A stretch of DNA of 64,000 nucleotides from Rickettsia sp. MEAM1 (Bemisia tabaci) (lineage in GTDB: Bacteria; Pseudomonadota; Alphaproteobacteria; Rickettsiales; Rickettsiaceae). Positions within the stretch are counted from its first letter, which is position 1; each line of letters opens with the position of its first letter. A program made the translations under genes and the position numbers. The stretch covers positions 124,001 to 188,000 of the forward strand of contig NZ_CP016305.1 in assembly GCF_002285905.1 (NCBI RefSeq), given 5' to 3'. Of this stretch, positions 37,393-46,368 are shown one piece after another. A model generated the notes under the pieces. It was not told the origin of the DNA, did no database searches, and saw only the letters and a program-made list of their open reading frames with translations.

Positions 37393-37513
37393 ACACTCTA
37401 TTGTAGTTAGCCTTGAAGAAAATAAACGTGTTATAAAATTCGATGATCAAAAAATCATAATATATCCTGTAGAGGAGTTTTTATCAGATTTATGGAATGG
37501 TTTATTGTTTTGA
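37385..37513 (+). pseudogene. C-terminal fragment of an unrecognised protein
   Basis: Forty-two codons read PPKHSIVVSLEENKRVIKFD, then DQKIIIYPVEEFLSDLWNGLLF and stop, overlapping the end of the ubiA fragment in another frame. The regular codon use and clean stop suggest the tail of a real gene whose upstream part was lost in the rearrangement. I do not recognise the family. Confidence 0.45.
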
Positions 37514-37522
37514 GAAATTAGC

Positions 37523-37804
37523 GTCATTGCGAGGAGACATTGTTGCGTGGATCGAAAAACTTGTACCATGTCATTCCTAGCTGCGGCGGGAATCCACCAT
37601 AAAGCGAGAGAAATCGAGCTTTTAGTTTTAAAAATTTGCTGTATTTATAATTTTTTCTGGATTCCCGCCGCAGCTAGGAATGACATAAGTGATCCACGCA
37701 ACAATGCCTTGCGAGGAGCGAAGCTTTGTTGCAATCTCATGAAGTAGTATCTTGACTCCTAAGATTGCACACGTACAAAACTTACAGTTTCTTCTCGCAA
37801 TGAC
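37523..37804. repeat. Triply nested palindromic repeat
   Basis: Outer arms gtcattgcgaggag (37523) and ctcgcaatgac (37794-37804). Middle arms cattgttgcgtggatc (37538) and gatccacgcaacaatg (37691). Inner arms gtcattcctagctgcggcgg (37570) and ccgccgcagctaggaatgac (37665-37684). Each layer is an intact inverted pair, as if three elements had inserted one inside another. No gene is seen in this interval. Confidence 0.85.
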
Positions 37805-37805
37805 G

Positions 37806-39149
37806 TTATACATAAGGATTTTTGGTTTTTACATAAATAAACCTAATAGGAACACCAGGCATGTCGAAAGCTTCACGCATATTATTCACCAAATATCTTG
37901 TATAGCTATCAGTAATTTTTTCTGGATTATTGGAAAATAATTTAAATGTAGGTGGTCTAGTTTTTGTTTGCGTCATATATTTTACACGCACTCGCTTGCC
38001 ACCTTTTTGCAAAGGCAATGGATGTGCTTCGGTAGTAAAATTAAGCCACTCATTTAATTTGCTGGTAGTTATTTTTTTATTCCAAGTTTTGTAAATCTTA
38101 ATACAGCTATCTAATACATCGGCTATATTTTGTTTATTTTTTGCTGAGATAAATAAGGTAGGAACGCCTTTAATCTGAGGCAGATGAGTATTAATCTGAT
38201 AATAAAACTCTTCTTTAAACGCTTCTTTCTCAGATTCTTTAACTAAATCCCATTTATTGACTACTATAACAATACTTCGCCCTTCATTTGCTACATGGCT
38301 TGCAATGTTTAAATCTTGCTGTTTCAAAGGCGATAAGGCATCAATCATTAAAATCACAGTATTAGCAAATTTGATGCTATTAATAGCGTCTGATGCTGAT
38401 AGTTTTTCTAAAGATTCTGTAATAGCGGCTTTTTTACGAAGCCCTGCCGTATCAATCAATTTAATATGATTACCTTTATATTGCCAATCAATTTCAATTG
38501 ATTCACGAGTAATCCCTGCTTCCGGTCCGGTTAGTAATCTTTCATCGTTAATTAAAGCATTTATGAAAGTAGATTTACCAGCATTAGGTCTACCGCTTAC
38601 AACTATTTGCAGACAATCCCCTTTAATTGGGTCATTTATTTCTGCTTCTTCTGAATTTTCTTCGGGTAACTTGGCAATAATTTCATCATATAAATCAATC
38701 ATTCCTGTGCCATGTTCGGCAGAGATAGCAACCATACTATCAAATCCAAGCTTGTAATATTCCTTATCAAAATCAAAAGCCTTTTCACATTTATTAATTA
38801 TTAAGACCGCCGGCTTATTATATTTTCTAACAAAATCGCTAAGTAATTTATCATCAGGCAATATTCCGCTTCTACTATCCACCATAAAGCAAATTAAATC
38901 TGCTTCATTTATCGCTTTAGTAGTCTGCTCCATTAGTCTTTTACCGAAGCTATCAGGATTTTCTTCAAGCCCTGGCGTATCAATAAGCGAAAACTCAAAC
39001 GAACCGATTCTGCCGTCTGTATATTTCCTATCTCTAGTAACACCTGGTAGATCATGAACAATAGCTTTTTTACGTGTACTTAAGCGATTAAACAACGTTG
39101 ATTTACCAACATTTGGACGCCCTACTAAGGCAATAATCTTTTTAGTCAT
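37806..39149 (-). CDS. der: Ribosome-assembly GTPase Der (EngA)
   Basis: A 447-aa protein with two tandem GTPase domains. P-loops are GRPNVGKST (residues 10-18) and GRPNAGKST (about 187), the DxxG motifs are DTPGLEE and DTAGLRK, and the NKxD motifs are NKCE and NKWD. A C-terminal KH-like domain follows (about 355-447). It assists 50S subunit maturation. The first G domain has NKCE rather than NKxD, as often seen in alphaproteobacteria. It lies immediately beside the nested repeat on its 3' side. Confidence 0.96.
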   Translation of the reverse strand: MTKKIIALVGRPNVGKSTLFNRLSTRKKAIVHDLPGVTRDRKYTDGRIGSFEFSLIDTPGLEENPDSFGKRLMEQTTKAINEADLICFMVDSRSGILPDDKLLSDFVRKYNKPAVLIINKCEKAFDFDKEYYKLGFDSMVAISAEHGTGMIDLYDEIIAKLPEENSEEAEINDPIKGDCLQIVVSGRPNAGKSTFINALINDERLLTGPEAGITRESIEIDWQYKGNHIKLIDTAGLRKKAAITESLEKLSASDAINSIKFANTVILMIDALSPLKQQDLNIASHVANEGRSIVIVVNKWDLVKESEKEAFKEEFYYQINTHLPQIKGVPTLFISAKNKQNIADVLDSCIKIYKTWNKKITTSKLNEWLNFTTEAHPLPLQKGGKRVRVKYMTQTKTRPPTFKLFSNNPEKITDSYTRYLVNNMREAFDMPGVPIRFIYVKTKNPYV

Positions 39150-39154
39150 TATAT

Positions 39155-39421
39155 TTAATGTAATATTATAGCTACCAAAACAAGTAATGCACCGATAAAG
39201 TCCACTATATTTGCAATTATGATAGGAGTATTTTTTATTAAAATACCGTATAATAACCAGCTACTTAAAGCAACAGCACTTATAGTAAAAGCAGGAAGTG
39301 ATACAGATGCTACCGATTTACAGGTAAAAATTTTATGAGCTTGAAAGTAAAACATGAAATTACCAACTGTACCTACTACAGTCATGTATTTTTCATAAAA
39401 CTTCATGAATTTTGGAGACAT
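39155..39421 (-). CDS. SemiSWEET-type transporter (one triple-helix bundle)
   Basis: From the ATG at 39421 the product is 88 aa with three membrane helices: TVVGTVGNFMFYFQAHKIF, then ISAVALSSWLLYGILI and IIIANIVDFIGALLVLVAII. This matches the MtN3/SWEET half-repeat, which dimerises to carry sugars or other small solutes. The frame stays open to 39523, adding 34 residues, but most of that extension is translated from a palindromic hairpin (39482-39518), so the shorter start seems better. Both starts are possible. It lies 5 bp upstream of der in the same direction. Confidence 0.72.
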   Translation of the reverse strand: MSPKFMKFYEKYMTVVGTVGNFMFYFQAHKIFTCKSVASVSLPAFTISAVALSSWLLYGILIKNTPIIIANIVDFIGALLVLVAIILH

Positions 39422-39481
39422 ATTTTTATATTTTGAAGTGAGGTTATTGATATCATTTTTGTATGGATCGAAAAACGTCTT

Positions 39482-39518
39482 CGGTGTTATCCCGTGGCTT
39501 GTCCACGGGATAACACCG
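39482..39518. repeat. Perfect 16-bp hairpin repeat
   Basis: Arms cggtgttatcccgtgg and ccacgggataacaccg pair perfectly around a 5-base loop (cttgt). It sits 8 bp past the surA stop codon and may act as its terminator; it belongs to the gtcatcccgtgg family. Confidence 0.75.
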
Positions 39519-39526
39519 CACAAATC

Positions 39527-40411
39527 CTACGAAGGAAGAGTTATTTTTATATATGCCTTCTTATGCATATCTTCGAAAAACTTCTGAGCTTTTTGAGAAA
39601 TCTTTTTATTTGTTAGAAAATTTACCACATAATTATTTTCATCTTCGCTAATGTTTAAGATTTTTTTAGTACATACCTGCACTATCTCAAACTCATTATA
39701 TTTTTCAAAAACATTACTTGCCTGATTAGGGTTCAAGTCTTTTACTATAGTTTGCTTGGCTTCTTCTATTTTACTAAGCTTATCAGTAATTACTGTCATT
39801 GTTGCGAAATTCTCATAAAGAGATTTCTTAACATCTGAACAGTTCTTTAACTTACTTTTTAAATTATTCATCTGTGCAAAAGTTTTATCACTCTTATTTT
39901 TAGAGGTAAAAATCTGCATTGACACTTCTACTTCTTTTTGATCGCTAGATAAAATTGCTACATCTATTTCTTTATTACTTACTTGTACTGACCTTGATAA
40001 ACCTGATAAAACATTCATCTTAATTAGTTCAGACTTAATTTGGGAAATAAAGCTATCAGGATTAACCGATCTACTTTTTAAATATTGAAGAAGAGAGCCA
40101 TGAGGCATTTTATTATGATCTTCAATAGATTTGATAGCGTTATCTATCTCTTCTTGTGAAATTTCTTTATCACCATAATATTGGAAAAGTAAAGATTCAT
40201 CAATCAAGCTTTTTATAGCTATATCACTTAACTGCTTATCCTGAGCAGGTGTTACCTCCTCAACATTGTTTAATGCCATGATCATTTTTTTTCTGGCACG
40301 AAACTCATTAAGAGTAATCGGTTCATTATTTACAAGTGCCACTATATTTGATGTTTCAGCAACCGCACTACATGTAAAAAAAACAGTAATTATTAGTAAT
40401 AATTTTTTCAT
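39527..40411 (-). CDS. surA: SurA-like periplasmic chaperone (N-terminal SurA domain)
   Basis: A 294-aa exported protein with a signal peptide (residues 1-18, FFTCSAVA). The SurA N-domain pattern follows: IVALVNNEPITLNEFRARKK (about 23), SLIDESLLFQYYGDKEISQEEID (about 70) and FISQIKSELIKMNVLSGL (about 118). No parvulin PPIase motif is visible in the shorter C-terminal half, so it probably acts as a chaperone for outer-membrane proteins. Family members usually follow lptD in an operon. Here the upstream neighbour is only a 67-codon lptD remnant, so its native promoter may be lost. Confidence 0.8.
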   Translation of the reverse strand: MKKLLLIITVFFTCSAVAETSNIVALVNNEPITLNEFRARKKMIMALNNVEEVTPAQDKQLSDIAIKSLIDESLLFQYYGDKEISQEEIDNAIKSIEDHNKMPHGSLLQYLKSRSVNPDSFISQIKSELIKMNVLSGLSRSVQVSNKEIDVAILSSDQKEVEVSMQIFTSKNKSDKTFAQMNNLKSKLKNCSDVKKSLYENFATMTVITDKLSKIEEAKQTIVKDLNPNQASNVFEKYNEFEIVQVCTKKILNISEDENNYVVNFLTNKKISQKAQKFFEDMHKKAYIKITLPS

Positions 40412-40452
40412 ATTTAACTCTGTAATATTATGTAATATTAATAAAATTTAGT

Positions 40453-40576
40453 AGACGAAGTTTTATTTGGAAAAGAGCAAGGTGTCTTGAAGCTGATAAC
40501 CGCAGCGTACATATAGTACGTGAGGATTATCAGCAAAAGACAACGTAGCCAATTTTTCAAATAAAACGAGTATACT
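40453..40576. repeat. Rickettsia-type palindromic element
   Basis: About 124 bp beginning gacgaagttttatttggaaa and ending ttttcaaataaaacgagtat in inverse complement, with agctgataaccgcagcgtac at the centre. Near-identical element at 53786. Its right half is also found next to both ubiA fragments, so it was probably a recombination site. Confidence 0.8.
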
Positions 40577-40775
40577 ACATATTCAGGATTCTTAAACCAA
40601 CAGAAATAGTAAGTGAGGATTTAGTTTTTTTAATTCCTCTACTTTCATCGGATAAATAATCAGAATAAATCTTAGCTGCGATTCTAACACAATCTTTAGC
40701 GTATGTCACTCTAATAGTTCTAGTCAATAAATCTGCTGAGCCTTTTGAAAGATCAATACGTCCACCAATTCCAAC
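40575..40775 (-). pseudogene. lptD: lptD 3' fragment (third copy)
   Basis: The last 67 codons of lptD, from the stop at 40575 to the junction with IS copy 3 at 40776 (after caattccaac). It keeps the terminal barrel strand of the intact copy B. It lies 164 bp upstream of surA in the same orientation, the usual lptD-surA order, so this is probably the ancestral place of lptD. Not translatable as it lacks a start. Confidence 0.85.
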
Positions 40776-41636
40776 GGCACCGTCAAGTTAAGGGAGGTAT
40801 AAATTAAGTATTGAGCAATTACAGGGAATGATTTATAGAATAGCAGTAACAATTTATCCTAGATTTTACCGCTATGCATATTACTCAAGCCCCGAATAGA
40901 CATCGTTTTCCAGCAAGCATTATTAGCCATACAGTATGGTTATATCATCGCTTTAATAATAGTTACCGAGATGTTCAAGAGCAGATGGCTTATCGAGGTA
41001 TTATATTAAGTCATGAGACTGTAAGGTTTTGGTGTTATAAGTTTGTAGTTTATTTTCAAGATGTTATTAGTAAGAGAGAGCGAAAGCCAACTGATAAATG
41101 GCATTTGGATGAGATGAATATCAAGATCAAAGGTGAAGTATTCATATTATGGAGAGCTGTTGACTCTGAGGGACATGAATTAGAAGTATTACTGCAGAAG
41201 CGTCGTAACAAGAAATCAGCTATTCGCTTTTTATCAAGATTATTGGGTAATTATCCATGTCCAAGGGTTATTGTGACTGATAAGCTAAAAAGCTACATTA
41301 AACCAGTTAGGTATATGTGTCCTAGGACTAAGCATCGTACCGATAAAAGACTAAATAATCGGATTGAGAATGCCCATCAGCCAACTAGGAGAAAAGAGAA
41401 GATACTGATTAAATTTAAGCATCCTAATTCAGCACAATGTACATTATCACTGATGGGAAAAGTCAGAAATATATTTGCTGTAAATGTTGGAAGATATACT
41501 AAAACAGCATCTGAGCAAAGAATTGCATTTGCGTCCGCTAAATCCATTTGGGATGAAGCTACTCAAAGACTTCTTGCTGTCTGAAATCTAAAAATATAGT
41601 ACTTTGTGACACTAATTTACTTAACTTGACGGTGCC
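40776..41636 (+). mobile_element. IS6-family insertion sequence, copy 3
   Basis: 861 bp, ends intact. The left flank is the cut lptD fragment (ccaac), the right flank is half of a nested palindromic repeat (atctcgctttatgctgg). No target duplication, consistent with a recombined junction. Confidence 0.93.
40874..41584 (+). CDS. IS6-family DDE transposase (copy 3)
   Basis: 236 aa with D79, D136 and E165; same protein as copies 2 and 4-7. Confidence 0.93.
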   Translation: MHITQAPNRHRFPASIISHTVWLYHRFNNSYRDVQEQMAYRGIILSHETVRFWCYKFVVYFQDVISKRERKPTDKWHLDEMNIKIKGEVFILWRAVDSEGHELEVLLQKRRNKKSAIRFLSRLLGNYPCPRVIVTDKLKSYIKPVRYMCPRTKHRTDKRLNNRIENAHQPTRRKEKILIKFKHPNSAQCTLSLMGKVRNIFAVNVGRYTKTASEQRIAFASAKSIWDEATQRLLAV

Positions 41637-41709
41637 ATCTCGCTTTATGCTGGATTCCCGCCTACGCGGGAATGACATAAGAACCATGCCACAACAGTTT
41701 TTCCTCGCA
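41637..41709. repeat. Half of a nested palindromic repeat, cut by IS copy 3
   Basis: Contains cccgcctacgcgggaatgac, then the module accatgccacaacag, then tcctcgcaatgat: the right-hand arms of all three layers. The left-hand arms are missing, so the IS junction removed them. Confidence 0.65.
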
Positions 41710-41721
41710 ATGATGATTTCT

Positions 41722-42477
41722 TTATTTTAAATTAGACCAGATGCGGTTTTTGGCAATATAGAAGAATATAGTAAACGCTACTAAAAACATCATAACTTTA
41801 AGCCCCATAGATTTACGATGTTCCATTTCTGGCTCAGCTGCCCATTGTAAGAATACTGCAACATCGTGGCTCATTTGCTCAACACTTGCGTTAGTGCCGT
41901 CCATATAAGTCACCTGCCCATCTATTAGAGGAGGGGGCATTGCTATCTGACCGCCTGGAAAATACGGATTATAGTGAGCCCCATTCATTAGCTTGAAACC
42001 TGTAGGTGGCTCAGCATAACCGGTTAGTAGCGAATATATATAATTAGCTCCATCATGACGAGCTTTTATTATCAATGATAAATCAGGCGGATGAGCACCA
42101 TTATTAGCCGCTCTTGCTGCCTGCTCATTTGGATAAGGCGATACAAAACGATCAGATGGAAGAGCAGGGCGATCAAACATCTCACCATCATCATTCGGAC
42201 CATCTTTTACAGTATAATTTTTAGCAATTTCTTTAATCTCTTCTTCAGAAAAGCCAATATCCTTAAGATTACGATAATATAGATTGCTTAAGCTGTGGCA
42301 AACGCTACATACTTCTTTATAAACCTGAAAACCTCTTTGTGCGGCTTCACGATCAACACTGCCACGCAATCCTTCAAAATGCCATTTCATTTTTTTGGGA
42401 TGTAACGCTTCCTCATTGGCTAAGCTTAAAGCAGAGGTTAATATTATGATGATAGAGATGAATAGTTTAGTTTTCAT
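41722..42477 (-). CDS. petC: Cytochrome c1 of the bc1 complex
   Basis: A 251-aa protein. Signal peptide residues 1-20 (ending ALSLA). The heme-binding CxxCH is C57-S-V-C60-H61 (YKEVCSVCHSLSNLYYRN), and an axial Met region is IAMPPPLIDGQVTYMDG (about 178). A C-terminal anchor helix lies at about 228-245. Part of respiratory complex III, receiving electrons from the Rieske protein. Its partners petB and petA lie upstream on the same strand, but a 515-bp spacer with repeats and a broken nuclease gene separates petC from petB. That spacer is unusual for this operon. Confidence 0.95.
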   Translation of the reverse strand: MKTKLFISIIIILTSALSLANEEALHPKKMKWHFEGLRGSVDREAAQRGFQVYKEVCSVCHSLSNLYYRNLKDIGFSEEEIKEIAKNYTVKDGPNDDGEMFDRPALPSDRFVSPYPNEQAARAANNGAHPPDLSLIIKARHDGANYIYSLLTGYAEPPTGFKLMNGAHYNPYFPGGQIAMPPPLIDGQVTYMDGTNASVEQMSHDVAVFLQWAAEPEMEHRKSMGLKVMMFLVAFTIFFYIAKNRIWSNLK

Positions 42478-42603
42478 ATAATTTTTTTGACCGTCATTGC
42501 GAGGAAAAATTGAAAATTTTGACGAAGCAATCTCAGGAGTTTAGTATTGTTTTATGAGATTGTTGTATCAAGATTTTATCTTTTATTGCAACAATATTTT
42601 TAT

Positions 42604-42895
42604 TTATAGAATAATTTCATTATATAAATCATCCCAGTTTGTATTTATTTGTTCTATTAATTTAATCTTTGTTATTTCTTGAACCAGCCTTAATTTGTTT
42701 TTCTTTATTTATTGCCGAAGCCATAGTTTGATGAAGCTCATAAAATACTAATATTTTACAATTATATTTTTTACTAAAACCTTTAATGTTTTCGTTTTTA
42801 TGTTAGTATATTCTTTTTATAAGATTAGAGGTTACACTGGTATAAAGTATACCATTTTTTTTATTAGTAGTTATATATACAGCTGGTTGTTTCAT
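42604..42895 (-). pseudogene. GIY-YIG nuclease-like gene, broken
   Basis: From the ATG at 42895 the translation reads MKQPAVYITTNKKNGILYTS then VTSNLIKRIY and an in-frame stop. It resumes as HKNENIKGFSKKYNCKILVF and YELHQTMASAINKEKQIKAG, then shifts frame to reach WDDLYNEIIL. This is the single-domain GIY-YIG superfamily pattern (VY-x-GILY, then a KE-x-Q-I-K motif). One stop and one frameshift make it inactive. It lies between petB and petC, flanked by gtcattgcgagg-family repeat arms at 42494 and 42960-42971. Confidence 0.8.
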
Positions 42896-42992
42896 AAATT
42901 TGTATAATACAAAAACGTCATGAGCTATACTTCCTGAGATTGCCACGCCACTTTCAGTGGCTCGCAATGACTTTTATATTTCAATAACGGTT

Positions 42993-44195
42993 CTACAACT
43001 CTTCCGGTAGTGGTAGTGGTTTCTCATATTTACTTATCAATGGCAAGGCCACTAGAAAATGAAAGAAGTAATAACAAGCAGCAAAACGGCTAATGGTAAT
43101 ATACGGCTCTTCTGCTGGTTGCCCGCCCAAATAACCAAGTAATAAGCAATCTGCCATAAATATCCAAAAAACAATACGATATATTGGTCTATAGTTGGCA
43201 CTTCTTACCTTTGAAGTATCTAGCCAAGGTAATAAGAATAACACAAATATACTGCCAAACATTAATAGCACGCCACCAAGCTTGGACGGCACAGCACGCA
43301 ATATCGCATAAAATGGTAAAAAATACCATTCAGGAACAATATGAGCAGGTGTAACTAATGGATTTGCAGGAATGTAATTGTCCGGATGACCTAAATAATT
43401 TGGTTCATAAAAAATAAAATAGGCAAATATTATGAAATAAACCCCGAAACCAACAAAATCCTTAATCGTATAATAAGGATGAAATGGAATCGTATCTTTA
43501 GGGCTTTTGACATCAATACCTTTCGGATTATTCGAACCATGTTGGTGCAGAGCGACTAAATGCAGCATTACAAGAGCAACGATAACAAAAGGCAATAAAT
43601 AATGTAGCGAAAAGAATCTGTTTAATGTTGGATTATCTACTGAAAATCCACCCCACAACCATGTAACTATAGACTTACCTACAAGCGGAATAGCTGAGAA
43701 TAGATTAGTAATAACTGTTGCACCCCAATAGCTCATTTGCCCCCAAGGTAGTACATAACCCATAAAAGCCGTTGCCATCATGGTTAGGAAAATGATTATA
43801 CCGATATGCCACAGTAATTCCCTTGGTGCTTTATACGAGCCATAATATAGCCCTCTTGCTATGTGTAAATATACGGCTGCGAAAAACATTGATGCACCAA
43901 CAGCATGAGTATAACGTAGTAACCAGCCATAATTAACGTTACGCATGATTTTCTCAACGCTATCAAAAGCATGATCAACGTGCGGCGTATAATGCATAGC
44001 AAGTATAATACCGGTAATTATCTGAATTACTAACGCAATGCCAGCAATAGAGCCTAAATTCCACAAATAACTAAGGTTTTTTGGAGTTTGATAATGGCTA
44101 AAATGCTTTAGAAAAGAGAAGACCGGAAGACGGTAATCTATCCACTCTATAATAGCATTATTCTTTCCAGTTTTTGGGGTAATGTTGTCGCTCAT
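42993..44195 (-). CDS. petB: Cytochrome b of the bc1 complex
   Basis: A 400-aa membrane protein with eight predicted helices. It has the paired heme histidines ([21 protein letters not shown], about residue 93, and the pair in [23 protein letters not shown], about 198) and the Qo-site [13 protein letters not shown] motif (about 289). Oxidises ubiquinol at Qo and reduces quinone at Qi. 6 bp downstream of petA. Intact, of normal length. Confidence 0.96.
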   Translation of the reverse strand: MSDNITPKTGKNNAIIEWIDYRLPVFSFLKHFSHYQTPKNLSYLWNLGSIAGIALVIQIITGIILAMHYTPHVDHAFDSVEKIMRNVNYGWLLRYTHAVGASMFFAAVYLHIARGLYYGSYKAPRELLWHIGIIIFLTMMATAFMGYVLPWGQMSYWGATVITNLFSAIPLVGKSIVTWLWGGFSVDNPTLNRFFSLHYLLPFVIVALVMLHLVALHQHGSNNPKGIDVKSPKDTIPFHPYYTIKDFVGFGVYFIIFAYFIFYEPNYLGHPDNYIPANPLVTPAHIVPEWYFLPFYAILRAVPSKLGGVLLMFGSIFVLFLLPWLDTSKVRSANYRPIYRIVFWIFMADCLLLGYLGGQPAEEPYITISRFAACYYFFHFLVALPLISKYEKPLPLPEEL

Positions 44196-44201
44196 AGGTA
44201 A

Positions 44202-44762
44202 TTACCCGATTCTAATTTTTTTGTCGCTAATAAAAGTGTAGGGCGGTACTGCTAAATTTAAAGGTGCAGGACCTCTTCTTACTCTACCTGATGAATCATA
44301 TTGTGAACCATGGCACGGGCAGAACCAGCCGTCATAATCACCTTGATTTGCAAGGGGTACGCAACCTAAATGTGTACAGATACCAATTGTTACTAACCAA
44401 TTATCATGCCCAACTTTTACACGATCTTGATCTTCTTCAGGATCAATAAGCTCTGACATTTTTACAGCCCGTGCTTCAGCAATTTTATCTGGAGTACGAT
44501 TAGTAATGAATACCGGTTTTCCTTGCCATTTAACTGTAACTGTTTGACCTACAGCAATATTTGATAAATCAACTTCAATTGATGATAAGGCAAGAACGTC
44601 GGCTGAAGGGTTTAAAGAATCAATAAGAGGCAAAAGCGTACATGCAGCTCCAACCGCTGCAACGCTACTAGCCGTTAAGACCATGAAATCACGACGTGAG
44701 GTTTTAGAGCAATCCTCAAACTCTACTTTGTTATCGTTATTAGTATCTTCAGTATCTGACAT
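44202..44762 (-). CDS. petA: Rieske iron-sulfur protein of the bc1 complex
   Basis: A 186-aa protein. The twin-arginine-like motif SRRDFM (about residue 23) precedes a membrane helix, so export is probably through Tat. The 2Fe-2S ligands are in CTHLGCVPL (about 132) and CPCHGSQYD (about 151). First gene of petABC, with a DUF2670 gene just 2 bp upstream. Confidence 0.96.
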   Translation of the reverse strand: MSDTEDTNNDNKVEFEDCSKTSRRDFMVLTASSVAAVGAACTLLPLIDSLNPSADVLALSSIEVDLSNIAVGQTVTVKWQGKPVFITNRTPDKIAEARAVKMSELIDPEEDQDRVKVGHDNWLVTIGICTHLGCVPLANQGDYDGWFCPCHGSQYDSSGRVRRGPAPLNLAVPPYTFISDKKIRIG

Positions 44763-44764
44763 AT

Positions 44765-45208
44765 TTAATTTGTATTCGTATTATTACCATTATCATAAGG
44801 ATTTACTATTGGAGAACGCGGTTCGGGAACAGTACCATCACCCTCGCCACCATCTTCAGGCTTATTAATAAGCCTTTCTACACCTTGCTGTAATTCTTGC
44901 TCTCCTGTACCTTCTTTAACTTCATATTTTCCTGGATCACCTAAACAATTCCAAAAGTTAACTAAATTATCCCAATTAGGACCAAGTTTTACAGTACAAT
45001 TTTGAGCAATAGCTTTACTAGTATCTAATATCTCAACTGTTGTTCTGCCAAAATAGTCTATAAAGCCGATTTTCTCAAGCCCTTTTACTACATAAAATAA
45101 TACTATTAATGATGCAACAGCTATCATTATATACCATTTAGTAATAATGCCCCATAAGAAAACGCCCATAGGGTTAGCTGCAATTAACCTTCGTAAAGCT
45201 TGCCACAT
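44765..45208 (-). CDS. DUF2670-type small membrane protein
   Basis: A 147-aa protein with an N-terminal amphipathic start ([20 protein letters not shown]), one membrane helix (about 25-45), a soluble middle with two cysteines ([20 protein letters not shown]), and an acidic Gly/Pro/Asn-rich tail. It matches the rickettsial DUF2670 family as I recall it; function is unknown. Its 2-bp spacing before petA suggests cotranscription and perhaps a role in complex III. Confidence 0.7.
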   Translation of the reverse strand: MWQALRRLIAANPMGVFLWGIITKWYIMIAVASLIVLFYVVKGLEKIGFIDYFGRTTVEILDTSKAIAQNCTVKLGPNWDNLVNFWNCLGDPGKYEVKEGTGEQELQQGVERLINKPEDGGEGDGTVPEPRSPIVNPYDNGNNTNTN

Positions 45209-45275
45209 ATTATTTTCTCAAAAAAATTTATTATCTTATCTTATACTATTCTACTAGTAAAAATAAAGAAAATAA

Positions 45276-45923
45276 TCATGTTATGCTGTAAATATTTCTG
45301 ATTAAATATGAACTTAAGACAAATGAAATAGGTAAAATTACTAAATTAATACCTATCATAATGAAAATTAATTGTAAATTACTATCTTGTAGTACTAACC
45401 CTGTCATTATAATACTGGGAATTAGCAAAGGCATAATAAATATGCCGATAAAATTAGCATTAACCCTAAAATAACTTTGCATACTACCCGATAATACCAC
45501 TAAACTGCTTGATAAAATTATTACAAGCCAGACGCTGAAAAAGAAAAATATTATTTCTAGCAAGGTTTGGCTGAAAAAAATATAAATAATAGGTAATGTT
45601 AAAATTATCCCTATCGTACTACTTGTAAATATCGCAAAAAATTTAGCCAGTACTATTTTAGTTGGATTAACCATAGATAACATTAATTCCAAGCTTCCAT
45701 CTTCTAAATCTGACTTAAATATAATAGAAGAAAAACTAATTAATGAAATTAATAAACAAATTACCGAAAAAATTAAGCCGAATTTCTTAATATCTTCATG
45801 GCTGTTAATTAAAGTAGTGCTAATAATACAAAATAGAAAAAATATCATCAGATATTTAATCATATTATTGATACGATTCTGCACTATAAATTCACGTTTA
45901 ATTAGTAAAAACAAGCTATTCAC
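45276..45923 (-). CDS. ccmB: Heme exporter subunit CcmB
   Basis: A 215-aa membrane protein with six predicted helices. NSLFLLIKREFIVQNRINN at the N-terminus and SDLEDGSLELMLSMVNPTKIVLAKF (about 75) match CcmB. With CcmA, CcmC and CcmD it moves heme to CcmE. I use a GTG start at 45923 because it puts the family N-terminus at the right place; the frame is open to an ATG at 45965, 14 codons earlier, inside mnhB. It overlaps mnhB. The other ccm genes are at the far left of the window, so the pathway is dispersed. Confidence 0.87.
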   Translation of the reverse strand: MNSLFLLIKREFIVQNRINNMIKYLMIFFLFCIISTTLINSHEDIKKFGLIFSVICLLISLISFSSIIFKSDLEDGSLELMLSMVNPTKIVLAKFFAIFTSSTIGIILTLPIIYIFFSQTLLEIIFFFFSVWLVIILSSSLVVLSGSMQSYFRVNANFIGIFIMPLLIPSIIMTGLVLQDSNLQLIFIMIGINLVILPISFVLSSYLIRNIYSIT

Positions 45924-46332
45924 AATTGTTAAATGAGTTGTAAATTGAATACATAATAGCGGCAACTGTTAAGCCTATGCCTATCTCTACAGCAAATATT
46001 CCTATATGTTGAGCAGTTAGACTATCGTTAACAAAATTTGTTAGAGAATAATAGTTTAAGTAATTATCATTAAAAAATAGCGATATCACACCGGTAAATC
46101 CGTATATCATAACACCTAAAGCAGCAATAATTATTAGCGTATTTACTGAAAAATATCGATTTAATTTTTGGTTACCATATACTAGATCATAAGCAATAAG
46201 AGAGGATGCAAATATAACACCCGCTTGAAATCCGCCTCCAGGTGATGCTTCTCCATTAAGCTGAATATATAAGCTATATAGGATTATATAAGGTACTATA
46301 AAAATAGAAATGGTTTTTATTATTTTTGTCAT
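45916..46332 (-). CDS. mnhB: Mnh/Mrp Na+/H+ antiporter subunit B
   Basis: A 138-aa protein with about four helices and the MnhB signature LNGEASPGGGFQAGVIFASSLIAYDL (about residue 25). The start codon overlaps a palindromic repeat (gtcatcccatgg). Part of the multi-subunit cation/proton antiporter. Overlaps ccmB at its 3' end, an unusual pairing of antiporter and cytochrome maturation genes that probably reflects operon reduction. Confidence 0.9.
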   Translation of the reverse strand: MTKIIKTISIFIVPYIILYSLYIQLNGEASPGGGFQAGVIFASSLIAYDLVYGNQKLNRYFSVNTLIIIAALGVMIYGFTGVISLFFNDNYLNYYSLTNFVNDSLTAQHIGIFAVEIGIGLTVAAIMYSIYNSFNNCE

Positions 46333-46368
46333 CCCATGGGCTTGCTGACATTGTTGTATGGTTTTTAT

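Noticed and set aside
37547-37813. Short frames on both strands in the nested repeat before der
   Set aside because: They are translations of the inverted arms and mirror each other; no independent coding signal.
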